A stretch of DNA of 64,000 nt from Dehalobacter alkaniphilus (GTDB lineage Bacteria; Bacillota; Desulfitobacteriia; Desulfitobacteriales; Syntrophobotulaceae): contig CP148031.1 in the NCBI GenBank assembly GCA_040500365.1, forward strand, positions 1,860,001 to 1,924,000, given 5' to 3'. Shown here in pieces: positions 1 through 9,073 of the stretch. The translations under genes and the position numbers were made by a program. A model generated the notes under the pieces. The model saw only the letters and a program-made list of their open reading frames with translations, had not been told where the DNA came from and ran no database searches. The number at the start of each line of letters is the position of its first letter. The first letter of the stretch is position 1.

Positions 1-2
1 CG

Positions 3-704
3 GAAACTGCTTCGATTAAACAGATCATATTGCCGGTGGATCAAAAAAACTATGAAGGATTTCTAGATGAAATTATCTTACTTGGCTACAAACCTATAAG
101 AGTTATGGATTACTATAACCATGTTCCGATTACCAAGAAGACTATCGTTTTAAGACATGATGTGGATGTATCCGCTGAGGATGCTTTAGCTATGGCAAAA
201 CTTGAACATCGGAAAGGCGTCAAAAGCACCTATTATTTTCGTTGGTGCACCGCCGATCCTGAAGTTCTCAAAGAAGTAAGGGCACTGGGACATGAAGTTG
301 GACTGCATTATGAGACTTTGGCAGATTATTCACTGCAATATCATCTCAAATCTGCGCAGGATATAACACCGGATGTCAAACAAGAATTGCGAAGACGGTT
401 AAAGTCCGAAATTGTCCATTTTCGTCAGCAATTTGGAAATGTATATACTATTGCTTCCCACGGGGCAGAAGAGAATATCAGGCTAGGCGTTACGAATTAT
501 CAGGCAATTATGGCCGGAGAAGATCCGCACGATTATGGTATTATCGGCACTGCCTATGGCCCCATAATCCAGCACTTCACTTATATGAGCGATTCAGGCG
601 GTATCTGGGAGCCGTTTCCTTACCCAAAACTCGAAGAAAGCAGCGCCGGCCCGTTTTATATCTTGATTCATCCCATCCATTGGGCTTCCGGTTTAAGCCG
701 ATAA
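3..704 (+). CDS. Polysaccharide deacetylase-like protein (5' end outside window)
   Basis: The reading frame is open to the first base of the window, so the N-terminus is missing; the only in-window initiator candidate is a TTG at 30, which I do not think is the true start. The visible part has an RHDVD motif near its start and GHEVGLHYE about 50 residues later. This pattern matches the metal-binding NodB/polysaccharide deacetylase fold (first Asp and the paired His residues). A later SHG segment could supply another catalytic histidine. Family members remove acetyl groups from cell-wall or surface polysaccharides, but this divergent subgroup has no fixed substrate and often sits in polysaccharide loci. 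The gene ends about 160 bp before the next one. Fold assignment is reasonably sure; substrate is unknown. Confidence 0.6.
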   Translation, partial: ETASIKQIILPVDQKNYEGFLDEIILLGYKPIRVMDYYNHVPITKKTIVLRHDVDVSAEDALAMAKLEHRKGVKSTYYFRWCTADPEVLKEVRALGHEVGLHYETLADYSLQYHLKSAQDITPDVKQELRRRLKSEIVHFRQQFGNVYTIASHGAEENIRLGVTNYQAIMAGEDPHDYGIIGTAYGPIIQHFTYMSDSGGIWEPFPYPKLEESSAGPFYILIHPIHWASGLSR

Positions 705-866
705 CCTTTTGAGCCTCACAGGTATGCTCGCAAAATTTCTTTGCATATTTTCTATGATCGTTATTTTTCGGTAAATAATGGTATGATATAGTATAACGGT
801 AGAATCACTTTCATATAGAGGATTATGTAAGGATATAATCAGCTATAAGGTGAAAGGAGATAAAAA

Positions 867-2813
867 GTGAAAATATACGCAAAGCGATGCTTTTTTGTAT
901 TGTTGACTTTAATCTTATGTCTGGGCGCATTTGTCCCTGATGCTTTGGCGTCATCCACGATCTCTACGCATCGGATTTCTGGGGATACACGATATACCAC
1001 TGCCGCTAATATTGCCAAAGAAGGTTGGTCCGGCGGCTCACAGTGGGCGATAATCGCCTGCGGAAGCAACTTTCCAGATGCCTTGGCGTCAACCCCTCTG
1101 GCAACAAAATATAATGCTCCGATCTTATTAACGGAAAAAGATAGTCTAACGGCGGTTACGAAGTCCACGCTGACTGCGCTTGGCACAAAGAATGTCTATA
1201 TTGTCGGTGGAACAGCTGTCGTTTCTACGGCTGTTGAAGCCCAGCTGAAGTCGATGGGAATCTTAGTTACCCGACTGTCCGGAAACGACAGATATTATAC
1301 CTCGGTTGAGATAGCCAAGCGTATCGGTAATACATCTGGGATGCTTGTCGTCGCTCCCGGGGGTGATTATCCGAATGCGCTTTCGGTTTCATCCTACGCC
1401 GGCAAAAAACAAATTCCAATGATCCTGGTGGACAAGAGTACGGTCAGTGAAAGTCTGAAACAATATGTAGCAAGCAACAGTATTCAGCAAACCTATGTGA
1501 TCGGCAATACAGCTGAGATCAATGATTCAGTCGTCAACGCGCTTCCAAGCCCGACACGCATTCAAGGCACCGACCGCTACGCAACAAATCTAGCGGTTTT
1601 GAAAGCTTTTGAGTCCGAATATGCCTTTGGCAATACATTTTTAGCAACCGGTAATAATTTTGCCGATGCCTTGGCAGGCTCATCCTATGCCGCCAAATTG
1701 AGCTCACCGATCATCTTGACCGGAAAAACATCGGACAGCCGCATTAATAATTACTTATCAGCCCTAAGCTCCAGTATTACACAGCTGAATATACTTGGCG
1801 GGGAAGCTGCAATTTCATCATCCCTGGTCAACAGTTACCTTGGGATTGAAACGGGAGGAACCTTAACCGCCAAAGAGATCTTTGCCAAGGTCAGCCCTTC
1901 TATCGTTTACATTGAGACCTATGACAGCAGCGGGAATGCTCTGGGGAGCGGCAGCGGGTTTATTGTTGATTCCAGCGGCAAAGTCGCGACGAACTACCAT
2001 GTAATTGAAGGCTCATACAGTGCTAAAGTAAAGACCGCTGCAGGGACATCCTATGATGTCCAAAAGGTCTTAAGCTATAACGAAACAACCGATCTGGCAA
2101 TACTTAAAATAAGTGCGACAGGACTGACTGCAGTCTCCCTCGGTGATTCCAGCCTGATTGAAACCGGGGATAATATCTATGCGATCGGCAACCCGTTTGG
2201 CTTGGAGGATACCATATCCAACGGTTTAATCAGCACAAAATCCAGAGATATTAACGGAACGACATATATTCAGATTTCTGCCCCGATCAGTTCCGGGTCA
2301 AGCGGCGGGACGCTGGTGGATGAGCAGGGGAAAGTCATTGGTATCACAGCTGCTGTGTATTATGGCGGCCAGAACCTGAACTTTGCGGTTCCGATTAACC
2401 TGTTAAAACCAATGCTCTCGGAGAATATTAATAAAACGCTGCCGGAAATTCTCCCGGCCATTTACAGTGTCTTTTCCAATATGGCTTCTTATATTCAGAA
2501 TGCCTACGGCACAAACGTGATTGCTGGCCAAACAATAAAATATGCCGTTACCGTGACTGCCTATCAGGGTAATACCGATACTTCCCATGATGGAAGTGCA
2601 TTTATCGTATTTACGGTTACCCCTGAGACAGATGCTGCTGAATCCGACGTGCTGGATAATCATTTCGATGCTTATCTTGTGTGGCTGGAGGCTATGCTGA
2701 ATGACCTTCAAACAAGATATGGCTCGAATGCGTTTAACGGTGGAATGTACTACGGAGACTCATTCTATATCTTATTTGATAATTGGGACGGGTATACTCA
2801 ATACTGGTATTAG
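867..2813 (+). CDS. Exported HtrA-like serine protease with three cell-wall-binding (CWB2) repeats
   Basis: A GTG start at 867 follows the ribosome binding site AAAGGAGA at 853-860. The 648-residue protein begins with a signal peptide (basic start, hydrophobic run, cleavage near ALASS, about residue 29). Three cell-wall-binding-2 repeats follow at about 35-125, 130-220 and 225-320; each carries the RISG/RLSG-xxRYxT signature and a FxDALA/YPNALS motif. A trypsin-like S1C domain follows, with the catalytic triad visible as His378 (NYHVIEG), Asp409 (DLAILKI) and Ser479 (GSSGGT). There is no recognisable PDZ domain; the last 110 residues are uncharacterised. The likely role is a protease held non-covalently on the cell wall that processes or degrades surface proteins. 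Both domain families are well known; the combination supports surface anchoring rather than the usual membrane anchoring of HtrA. The upstream gap is AT-rich and probably holds the promoter. Confidence 0.88.
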   Translation: MKIYAKRCFFVLLTLILCLGAFVPDALASSTISTHRISGDTRYTTAANIAKEGWSGGSQWAIIACGSNFPDALASTPLATKYNAPILLTEKDSLTAVTKSTLTALGTKNVYIVGGTAVVSTAVEAQLKSMGILVTRLSGNDRYYTSVEIAKRIGNTSGMLVVAPGGDYPNALSVSSYAGKKQIPMILVDKSTVSESLKQYVASNSIQQTYVIGNTAEINDSVVNALPSPTRIQGTDRYATNLAVLKAFESEYAFGNTFLATGNNFADALAGSSYAAKLSSPIILTGKTSDSRINNYLSALSSSITQLNILGGEAAISSSLVNSYLGIETGGTLTAKEIFAKVSPSIVYIETYDSSGNALGSGSGFIVDSSGKVATNYHVIEGSYSAKVKTAAGTSYDVQKVLSYNETTDLAILKISATGLTAVSLGDSSLIETGDNIYAIGNPFGLEDTISNGLISTKSRDINGTTYIQISAPISSGSSGGTLVDEQGKVIGITAAVYYGGQNLNFAVPINLLKPMLSENINKTLPEILPAIYSVFSNMASYIQNAYGTNVIAGQTIKYAVTVTAYQGNTDTSHDGSAFIVFTVTPETDAAESDVLDNHFDAYLVWLEAMLNDLQTRYGSNAFNGGMYYGDSFYILFDNWDGYTQYWY

Positions 2814-2894
2814 GAGATTTGTTAAAGACTTTTCAATCCTGCCAAGGCGTGCTAAGCTACCCATAGAGAATTAATCGGAAGGGTGGGTGGTAAC

Positions 2895-4688
2895 ATGGGT
2901 CTTGGCAGGGTTCGTTTTATAGATGATTCAGTAGAAATGCCGAAGATCACAGGCAAAATGCTGGCCAGAATCTTCCGGTATTTTATTCCGTACTGGAAAC
3001 AAACCGTTGTGATCATCCTGTCCCTGGTCATTTCAGCGCTGCTTGGACTCGTACCGCCCTTAGCGACCCGGAGTATTTTAGATGAGGCTCTGCCTCAGCA
3101 CGATATGAGGTACCTGACGATTCTGATGCTGGCTGCCATCGGGGCAGCCGTCTTAAGCGGTTTGTTGATGGTCGGACAGAATTATCTCAAAACCCTGATT
3201 GCTCGCAATATTATCTATAAGATGAAAAACCAGATGTTTGACCATATCCAGCATATGTCCCTGCGTTTTTTCTCGACGGTCAAACCGGGTGAAATCATCA
3301 CGCGGATGAACAGCGATATCAATGGCGTCCAGGAAATGCTGAACAGCACGATCATCAATACGCTTAATAGTACCCTGACGCTTGTCGCCACAGCTGCAGC
3401 ACTGATCTCGATGAACTGGAAGCTGGCGATGGTCGGCATGGTGATCGTTCCGCTTTTTGTAATACCGACGCGCAAGGTCGGCAAAGTTAGATGGAAGATT
3501 GTATCCCAGACCCAGACCAAGGTCGATGAACTCAACCAGATTTTACAGGAGACATTCAGCATCAGCGGTTCGATCTTGATGAAAATTTTTACGAAAGAAA
3601 AAGCGGATTATACGAAATTCGAAAAAGTCAATCGGGAAGAATCCCGTCTGCGGACGAAAGAGTCTTTAGCCGGGCAATGGTTCACGATGACTATCAGTAT
3701 TTTTACCTTTATTGGGCCGATGCTCATCTATTTTTTTGGCGGTTACCTCTATATGCAGGGGGAAATCACCGTCGGGGAAATTGTGGCTTTTGTGGCACTG
3801 CTGGCCAGACTTTATACCCCTGCAGCCCAGCTGTCAAATATCCATATCAGCGTTGTCCGTTCATTCGCTTTGTTTCAGCGGATCTTCGACTATTTTGACC
3901 AGCCATTCGAGATTGTGGATCGTGACAAAGCGAGAACCATCGTCTCGGCTGTCGGTCAAGTTGATTTTGAACACGTTTCCTTTTCGTATGACCATAAAAT
4001 ACCTGTTCTCCGGGATATCAACTTCTCCGTTGCTCCCGGAACCATGGTCGCGCTGGTCGGCCCGAGTGGGGCAGGGAAGACAACCATCACGAATCTAATC
4101 CCAAGACTGTACGATGTCATGGACGGCTGTGTCAAAATTGACGGAGAAGATATCAGGGACCTAACACTTCAGTCTCTGCGCAGACAAATCGGCATTGTGA
4201 TGCAGGAGCCTTATTTATTTAATGATACAATTGAAGAAAATCTAAAATACGCCCGGGAAGATGCCACGGTAGATGAAATGATAGAAGCCTGCAGAGCGGC
4301 TTATATCCACGATTTTATCATGATGCTGCCGGACAAATACCAGACCGTAGTGGGAAACAGGGGAATCAAGCTTTCAGGAGGGGAGAAGCAACGGATCTCG
4401 ATCGCCCGCGTTATCCTAAAAGCCCCCCGGATCATTATCTTTGATGAAGCAACTTCTTCCCTGGATTCGGTGTCGGAACTGTACATTCAAAAAGCAATGG
4501 TTCCGCTGCTGCAACGGAAGACAAGCTTTATTATTGCCCACAGGCTTTCCACGGTACTGGAGGCCGACCAGATCCTTGTCGTGGAAAAAGGACGGATTGC
4601 GGAAGTAGGAAAACATGCGGACTTATTGTTACGGGACGGGATCTATAAAAAGCTGTATGATACACAGTTCAAGAACCAGACAATATAA
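2895..4688 (+). CDS. ABC exporter, fused permease and ATPase (MsbA/LmrA type)
   Basis: This is a half-transporter of about 597 residues from the ATG at 2895. That start is preferred over the upstream GTG at 2883 because the G-rich site at 2878-2891 sits at a suitable distance. The N-terminal half (about 20-320) has six hydrophobic segments of the type 1 exporter fold. The ATPase half shows Walker A GPSGAGKTT (about 389-397), signature LSGGEKQR, Walker B IIIFDEATSSLD and an H-loop IIAHRLST. It should act as a homodimer that exports lipids, drugs or peptides; the sequence does not say which. The gene stands alone and ends in a hairpin at 4692-4733, convergent with cysK. Confidence 0.9.
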   Translation: MGLGRVRFIDDSVEMPKITGKMLARIFRYFIPYWKQTVVIILSLVISALLGLVPPLATRSILDEALPQHDMRYLTILMLAAIGAAVLSGLLMVGQNYLKTLIARNIIYKMKNQMFDHIQHMSLRFFSTVKPGEIITRMNSDINGVQEMLNSTIINTLNSTLTLVATAAALISMNWKLAMVGMVIVPLFVIPTRKVGKVRWKIVSQTQTKVDELNQILQETFSISGSILMKIFTKEKADYTKFEKVNREESRLRTKESLAGQWFTMTISIFTFIGPMLIYFFGGYLYMQGEITVGEIVAFVALLARLYTPAAQLSNIHISVVRSFALFQRIFDYFDQPFEIVDRDKARTIVSAVGQVDFEHVSFSYDHKIPVLRDINFSVAPGTMVALVGPSGAGKTTITNLIPRLYDVMDGCVKIDGEDIRDLTLQSLRRQIGIVMQEPYLFNDTIEENLKYAREDATVDEMIEACRAAYIHDFIMMLPDKYQTVVGNRGIKLSGGEKQRISIARVILKAPRIIIFDEATSSLDSVSELYIQKAMVPLLQRKTSFIIAHRLSTVLEADQILVVEKGRIAEVGKHADLLLRDGIYKKLYDTQFKNQTI

Positions 4689-4691
4689 AAT

Positions 4692-4733
4692 CGGTACTAT
4701 CCCATAATACTACGTGGCAAAGGGATAATACCG
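4692..4733. terminator. Stem-loop between convergent genes
   Basis: A 12-bp arm at 4692-4703 pairs with 4722-4733 with one mismatch. It lies directly after the ABC exporter stop and before the convergent cysK stop. The T-run is displaced (4747-4753), so termination is likely but not textbook. Confidence 0.55.
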
Positions 4734-4769
4734 TAAAATATGATCATTTTTTTATTTCATTAACCAAAG

Positions 4770-4791
4770 AAATTGTACACGTGTACGATTT
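4770..4791. promoter_or_regulatory. 22-bp near-perfect palindrome
   Basis: The centre GTACACGTGTAC (4775-4786) is a perfect 12-bp palindrome. It is flanked by AAAT on the left and ATTT on the right, with one unpaired base on each side. This is the shape of a dimeric repressor operator, yet it lies between two gene 3' ends rather than in a promoter. No function can be read from sequence. Confidence 0.3.
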
Positions 4792-4880
4792 CCTTAAATT
4801 TAGAAATTTTGTCGTATCGAAGATTCACAACTGATCGCTTGACAATATATCATGCGGGGAAAGGGAACGATATCTGCTGC

Positions 4881-5780
4881 TCATTCAGCTAAATTAAATA
4901 GATTCGTACTCAGATATTTTTCCCCGCGGTCGGCAAACAGGACCACGATCAATCCTTCCTCGATATCTTTGATGCATTCCAAAGCTGCAATCATTGCGGC
5001 TCCGCTGCTCATGCCGACAAAGATACCTTCCTGGAGGACGATGGCTCTGGCCATGGCAAAGGCGGCTTCAGATTCGATCATGACTGTCCGGTCTATCTTG
5101 CTGGGATCATAGATTTCCGGTACAATAGCCTCTTCCATGTTTTTAAGACCCTGAATATAATGGCCCTTTTCAGGGTGGGCTTCAATAATTTGAACCGCAG
5201 GATTCTTGTCCTTAAGACCCATGCCAACGCCCATGAGCGTTCCTGAGGTACCAAGTGCGGAAACGTAGTGAGTGACTTTTCCGTGGGTCTCCTCCCATAT
5301 TTCATGCGCAGTCGTATAATAATGGGCGAGCTTATTGTACTCGTTTGAGAATTGGTTCGGCATGAAATATTTCTCTGGATACATCCTGCAGAGCTCGTGT
5401 GCTTTGCGGATCGCTCCGTCAGTTCCCTCGGATGGGTCGGTCAGGATTGTCCTGGCACCAAAAGCTTCGATCATTTTGCGGCGCTCCACAGATACGGCTT
5501 CGCTCATCACGATTTCTACCTTATATCCTTTGACGGCACCGATCATGGCGAGGCCAATCCCTGTGTTTCCGGAAGTCGGTTCAATAATGGTCTTGCCGGG
5601 GACAAGCGAGCCACACGCTTCGGCTTGCTCAATCATTTTTAAGGCAATGCGGTCTTTGATGCTTCCAGTCGGATTAAAGCCCTCCAGTTTTGCATACAGC
5701 GCAACGTGCGGCTTCGGATTTAATCTGTTAATCCGGACCAGTGGAGTATGGCCAATGGTCTCAAGAATATTATCGTACAC
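4881..5780 (-). CDS. cysK: Cysteine synthase (O-acetylserine sulfhydrylase)
   Basis: This PLP enzyme makes cysteine from O-acetylserine and sulfide in the cytoplasm. The PLP lysine is in GSIKDR (Lys42 from the start chosen here). The substrate loop TSGNTG and the phosphate-binding GTSGTLMG are both present. Length (299 residues) fits the family. I chose a GTG at 5780, not the TTG (5801) or ATG (5789) upstream: AGAAAGG lies 9 bases before the GTG, whereas it abuts the ATG, and family members begin near YDNILETIGHTPLVR. The gene is monocistronic; a small GCAGG/CCTGC hairpin (5836-5850) lies in its leader. CysM-type specificity is possible. Confidence 0.92.
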   Translation of the reverse strand: MYDNILETIGHTPLVRINRLNPKPHVALYAKLEGFNPTGSIKDRIALKMIEQAEACGSLVPGKTIIEPTSGNTGIGLAMIGAVKGYKVEIVMSEAVSVERRKMIEAFGARTILTDPSEGTDGAIRKAHELCRMYPEKYFMPNQFSNEYNKLAHYYTTAHEIWEETHGKVTHYVSALGTSGTLMGVGMGLKDKNPAVQIIEAHPEKGHYIQGLKNMEEAIVPEIYDPSKIDRTVMIESEAAFAMARAIVLQEGIFVGMSSGAAMIAALECIKDIEEGLIVVLFADRGEKYLSTNLFNLAE

Positions 5781-6083
5781 AGGCGTCATCCTTTCTAACA
5801 ATCAATACTATGAATACTATACACTATCTTTGTTGGCAGGGAAATCCTGCTAACCTTTGTTTTTGGCGATGCTTAGCATTTAAAATTGTCTGAATTTCTA
5901 CTGACATCTTGATTTTTGAAGGGAATGTGATAATATTTAGCGAATAAGAATATTTATGGTTGTATCTTTGTTATTGATTTTAAAGAAGACTTAGCTGACG
6001 CCTGATATATAAATGAAGAAGTACAAGCTTTATGCAATAAAATGTTTTGAATGATGATTATTAATGACAAAGGAGAGATTGAT

Positions 6084-7586
6084 ATGGCAATTTATTTTGA
6101 TGAACCTTCCCATACCTTTGGAGAATATTTATTAGTACCCGGGTATTCTTCGGCAGACTGTACCCCGACAAATGTAAGTCTGAAGACTCCCGTTGTAAAA
6201 TACAAAAAAGGTGAGGAATCTTCCATTAATACGAATATTCCTCTGGTATCGGCAATCATGCAGTCTGTTTCGGACGATAAAATGGCAATCGCTCTGGCCA
6301 GAGAAGGCGGTATTTCGTTTATTTATTGTTCTCAGCCGATTGATACCCAAGCTCAGATGATTGCGCGGGTCAAAAACTATAAGGCAGGTTTTGTGACCAG
6401 CGATTCCAATATAACCCCGGACAGCACGCTGGCGAACATCTTGGCCCTGAAAACCAAAACGGACCATTCTACAGTGGCTGTGACCTCGGACGGTACAGCT
6501 ACGGGTAAGCTGCTGGGTCTTGTTACGACCAGAGATTACCGCGTCAGCAGAATGTCCAAAGATACGAAAGTCAAAGAATTCATGACAAAGTTTGAGGATC
6601 TGATCTGCGGAAGTGATCAGATCACCCTGAGTGAAGCCAACGATATTATTTGGGACCATAAGCTGAATGCTTTACCTTTGATCGATAAAGACCAAAACCT
6701 CAAATATCTGGTCTTTCGCAAAGACTATGATTCCCATAAAGAATACGAAAGGGAGCTTCTGGACGCTTCCAAACGGTATATTGTCGGAGCAGGGATTAAT
6801 ACCAGGGACTATGAAGAACGGGTGCCTGCGCTAGTTAATGCCGGAGCAGATGTTCTTTGCATTGATTCTTCCGAAGGCTTTTCGGAATGGCAGAAAAGGA
6901 CGATCGATTTTATCCGCAAAAAATACGGTGAATCCGTAAAGGTTGGTGCCGGGAACGTCGTGGACCGCGAGGGATTTTTATTCCTGGCCGAAGCAGGGGC
7001 TGACTTTGTCAAAGTCGGCATTGGCGGCGGATCGATCTGCATTACTCGCGAACAAAAAGGGATAGGTCGCGGACAGGCTACCGCGTTGATTGAAGTTGCT
7101 AACGCGCGCGATCAATATTTCAAGGAAACAGGAATATATATCCCTGTCTGCTCGGATGGCGGTATTGTCCATGATTATCATATTACGCTTGCTCTGGCGA
7201 TGGGGGCCGATTTTATCATGCTTGGCCGGTATTTTTCGCGTTTTGATGAGAGCCCGACGAACAAAGTCAATATCAATGGTAGCTACATGAAGGAATACTG
7301 GGGAGAAGGCTCTAACCGTGCCAGGAATTGGCAGCGCTACGATCTCGGCGGTGACGGCAAGCTTTCTTTTGAAGAAGGCGTTGACTCCTATGTGCCATAC
7401 GCCGGCAGTTTAAAAGACAACGTAACCCTGAGCCTAAACAAAGTCCGTTCAACCATGAGCAACTGTGGGGTTCTGACGATTCCAGAACTGCATAAAAACG
7501 CCAAACTCACGCTCGTATCCGCAACAAGCATCGTGGAAGGCGGTTCACATGACGTCCTTCTGAAGGATAACAGTTATATAAAATAA
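6084..7586 (+). CDS. guaB: IMP dehydrogenase
   Basis: The enzyme oxidises IMP to XMP with NAD+, the committed step of guanine nucleotide synthesis. The ATG at 6084 is preferred because AAAGGAGAG precedes it at 6069-6077; upstream in-frame ATGs lack such a site. The TIM barrel is interrupted by a CBS-domain region at about 95-220. The catalytic loop reads GGGSICITREQKG, with Cys319, and the mobile flap has the Arg418-Tyr419 pair in NWQRYDLGG. These residue numbers coincide with those I recall for Tritrichomonas foetus IMPDH, and the sequence looks closer to that protozoal/clostridial subgroup than to the usual Bacillus GuaB. No purine riboswitch was recognised upstream. Monocistronic. Confidence 0.92.
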   Translation: MAIYFDEPSHTFGEYLLVPGYSSADCTPTNVSLKTPVVKYKKGEESSINTNIPLVSAIMQSVSDDKMAIALAREGGISFIYCSQPIDTQAQMIARVKNYKAGFVTSDSNITPDSTLANILALKTKTDHSTVAVTSDGTATGKLLGLVTTRDYRVSRMSKDTKVKEFMTKFEDLICGSDQITLSEANDIIWDHKLNALPLIDKDQNLKYLVFRKDYDSHKEYERELLDASKRYIVGAGINTRDYEERVPALVNAGADVLCIDSSEGFSEWQKRTIDFIRKKYGESVKVGAGNVVDREGFLFLAEAGADFVKVGIGGGSICITREQKGIGRGQATALIEVANARDQYFKETGIYIPVCSDGGIVHDYHITLALAMGADFIMLGRYFSRFDESPTNKVNINGSYMKEYWGEGSNRARNWQRYDLGGDGKLSFEEGVDSYVPYAGSLKDNVTLSLNKVRSTMSNCGVLTIPELHKNAKLTLVSATSIVEGGSHDVLLKDNSYIK

Positions 7587-7589
7587 AAA

Positions 7590-7611
7590 ATTACTTTGCT
7601 ATTACTTTGTT
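7590..7611. repeat. 11-bp tandem duplication after guaB
   Basis: ATTACTTTGCT (7590-7600) is followed directly by ATTACTTTGTT, with one mismatch. It is one of a series of short tandem duplications in intergenic DNA of this window. Confidence 0.6.
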
Positions 7612-7622
7612 TTTTGCATGTA

Positions 7623-7728
7623 AACGTGACGTAATCTAACCGCTCTTCGGCTATTGCGCCCTCCTTGGCGCAAAAAGCCGCGCTGCACATCCGTGTTCCG
7701 CTTGGGCGCGGTTAGATTACGTCACGTT
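7623..7728. repeat. Hairpin repeat element, copy 1
   Basis: Perfect 21-bp inverted arms (7623-7643 and 7708-7728) enclose 64 bases. Inside is a second perfect hairpin, TTGCGCC/GGCGCAA with loop CTCCTT (7654-7673), followed by AAAAAGCCGCGCTGC and a CCGTGTTCCGCT block. The same inner layout recurs in two copies at 20970-21264. It fills most of the 332-bp space between guaB and sbcD, has no coding capacity, and resembles a REP/MITE-like non-autonomous element. Confidence 0.8.
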
Positions 7729-7918
7729 AATTTAATAGTAGGTCAAGATAATCTAATGGGTATTAATATACTGTACTTAAAAAGGATGCCAATATGGCGT
7801 TCTTTTTTTGCAACAGATTTGACATCTGAGAAAACTTCACCGTAATCAAACAGAGGATTCTGTCAGCTCATGTTGAATTAAAAATAGCACTGAAAGAATT
7901 GATTGGAGGAATCATGCT

Positions 7919-9073
7919 ATGAAGCTGCTGCATACTGCAGATTTACATATCGGCAAACGGGTCAATGAGTTCAGCATGCTCGAAGACCAAAAGATTATCC
8001 TGGACCAGATTCTGCGGATTACCGACGAGGTTCAACCTGACGGGCTGCTTCTGGCCGGAGATATTTACGATAAAAGTGTGCCGCCGGGGGAAGCGGTGGG
8101 CCTGCTGGATGAATTTTTGACGGAGCTGGTGGCACGCAAGCTCCAGATCTTCCTGATCAGCGGCAACCACGATTCTCCGGAACGTTTAAATTTTGGCAGC
8201 CGGATTCTGCAAAATAACGGACTGCATATTGCCGGGACCTTTGACGGCAGCTTAAAGCATATTTCGTTACGTGATATTTATGGCCCTGTTCATATCTATC
8301 TGCTGCCGTATGTTAAGCCTGCCTTTGTCCAGGCCTTTTATCCCGGTCAGGACATTGCATCGTATGAGGATGCTGTCAGAGCCGTTATAGCGTCTTCTGA
8401 CATAGATACCCGTGAGCGCAACATCCTGGTCGCGCACCAGTTCATTACCAGCGGCAGCAATGAGCCGGAACGCTGCGATTCGGAAACCATCTCCGTTGGC
8501 GGACTGAATAACATTGATGCCTCCGTGTTTGAAGCCTTTGATTATGTTGCGCTTGGTCATTTGCATGGTCCTCAGTGCATTGGTCGTGAAACAGTCCGTT
8601 ATGCCGGTTCTCCGCTCAAATATTCTTTCTCCGAAGCGCGGCAGCAAAAATCGGTGACCATCCTGGAATTTGCGGAAAAAGGCAAGCTTGGAATCCATCA
8701 AATTCCGCTGACCGCCCTGCGCGATCTGCGTGAAATCAAAGGGCCTCTGGCTGAGCTTCTGCGGACGGGAACTTCTCAGGATCAGCCCTCGGAGGATTAT
8801 ATCCGGGCGATTCTGACGGACGAGAATGAGATCTATGATGCAATCGGACAGCTGCGCCAGGTGTATCCGAATATCATGCGTCTTGATTTTGCCAACAGCC
8901 GCAGCAGGCAGGAGGCTGATTCACAGTCATCAGCCTCCGGTGATGTTGCGTGTAAAAGTCGGCTGGAGCTATTTGAAGAATTTTACCTGAAGCAGAACAA
9001 CCAGGAAATGTCTGAAGAACAACAAAAGATCATGCAGGATATCATCGAACAGACAGGAGGGGATCGCAGATGA
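7919..9073 (+). CDS. sbcD: Exonuclease subunit SbcD (Mre11 family)
   Basis: This is the Mn-dependent nuclease subunit of the SbcCD complex, which opens DNA hairpins and trims double-strand ends. The metallophosphoesterase motifs are in order: HTADLHIG (5-12), GDIYD (47-51), GNHDS (82-86), VAHQF and GHLHG. Length (384 residues) is normal. GGAGGA at 7905-7910 precedes the ATG. The stop overlaps the sbcC start by ATGA, so the two are translationally coupled. A long palindromic repeat, the kind of structure SbcCD cuts, happens to lie just upstream. Confidence 0.95.
   Translation: MKLLHTADLHIGKRVNEFSMLEDQKIILDQILRITDEVQPDGLLLAGDIYDKSVPPGEAVGLLDEFLTELVARKLQIFLISGNHDSPERLNFGSRILQNNGLHIAGTFDGSLKHISLRDIYGPVHIYLLPYVKPAFVQAFYPGQDIASYEDAVRAVIASSDIDTRERNILVAHQFITSGSNEPERCDSETISVGGLNNIDASVFEAFDYVALGHLHGPQCIGRETVRYAGSPLKYSFSEARQQKSVTILEFAEKGKLGIHQIPLTALRDLREIKGPLAELLRTGTSQDQPSEDYIRAILTDENEIYDAIGQLRQVYPNIMRLDFANSRSRQEADSQSSASGDVACKSRLELFEEFYLKQNNQEMSEEQQKIMQDIIEQTGGDRR

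Noticed and set aside
5802..6083. Purine riboswitch or T-box upstream of guaB or cysK
   Set aside because: I looked for the conserved purine aptamer loops and for a T-box sequence and saw neither; only a small GCAGG/CCTGC hairpin is present.
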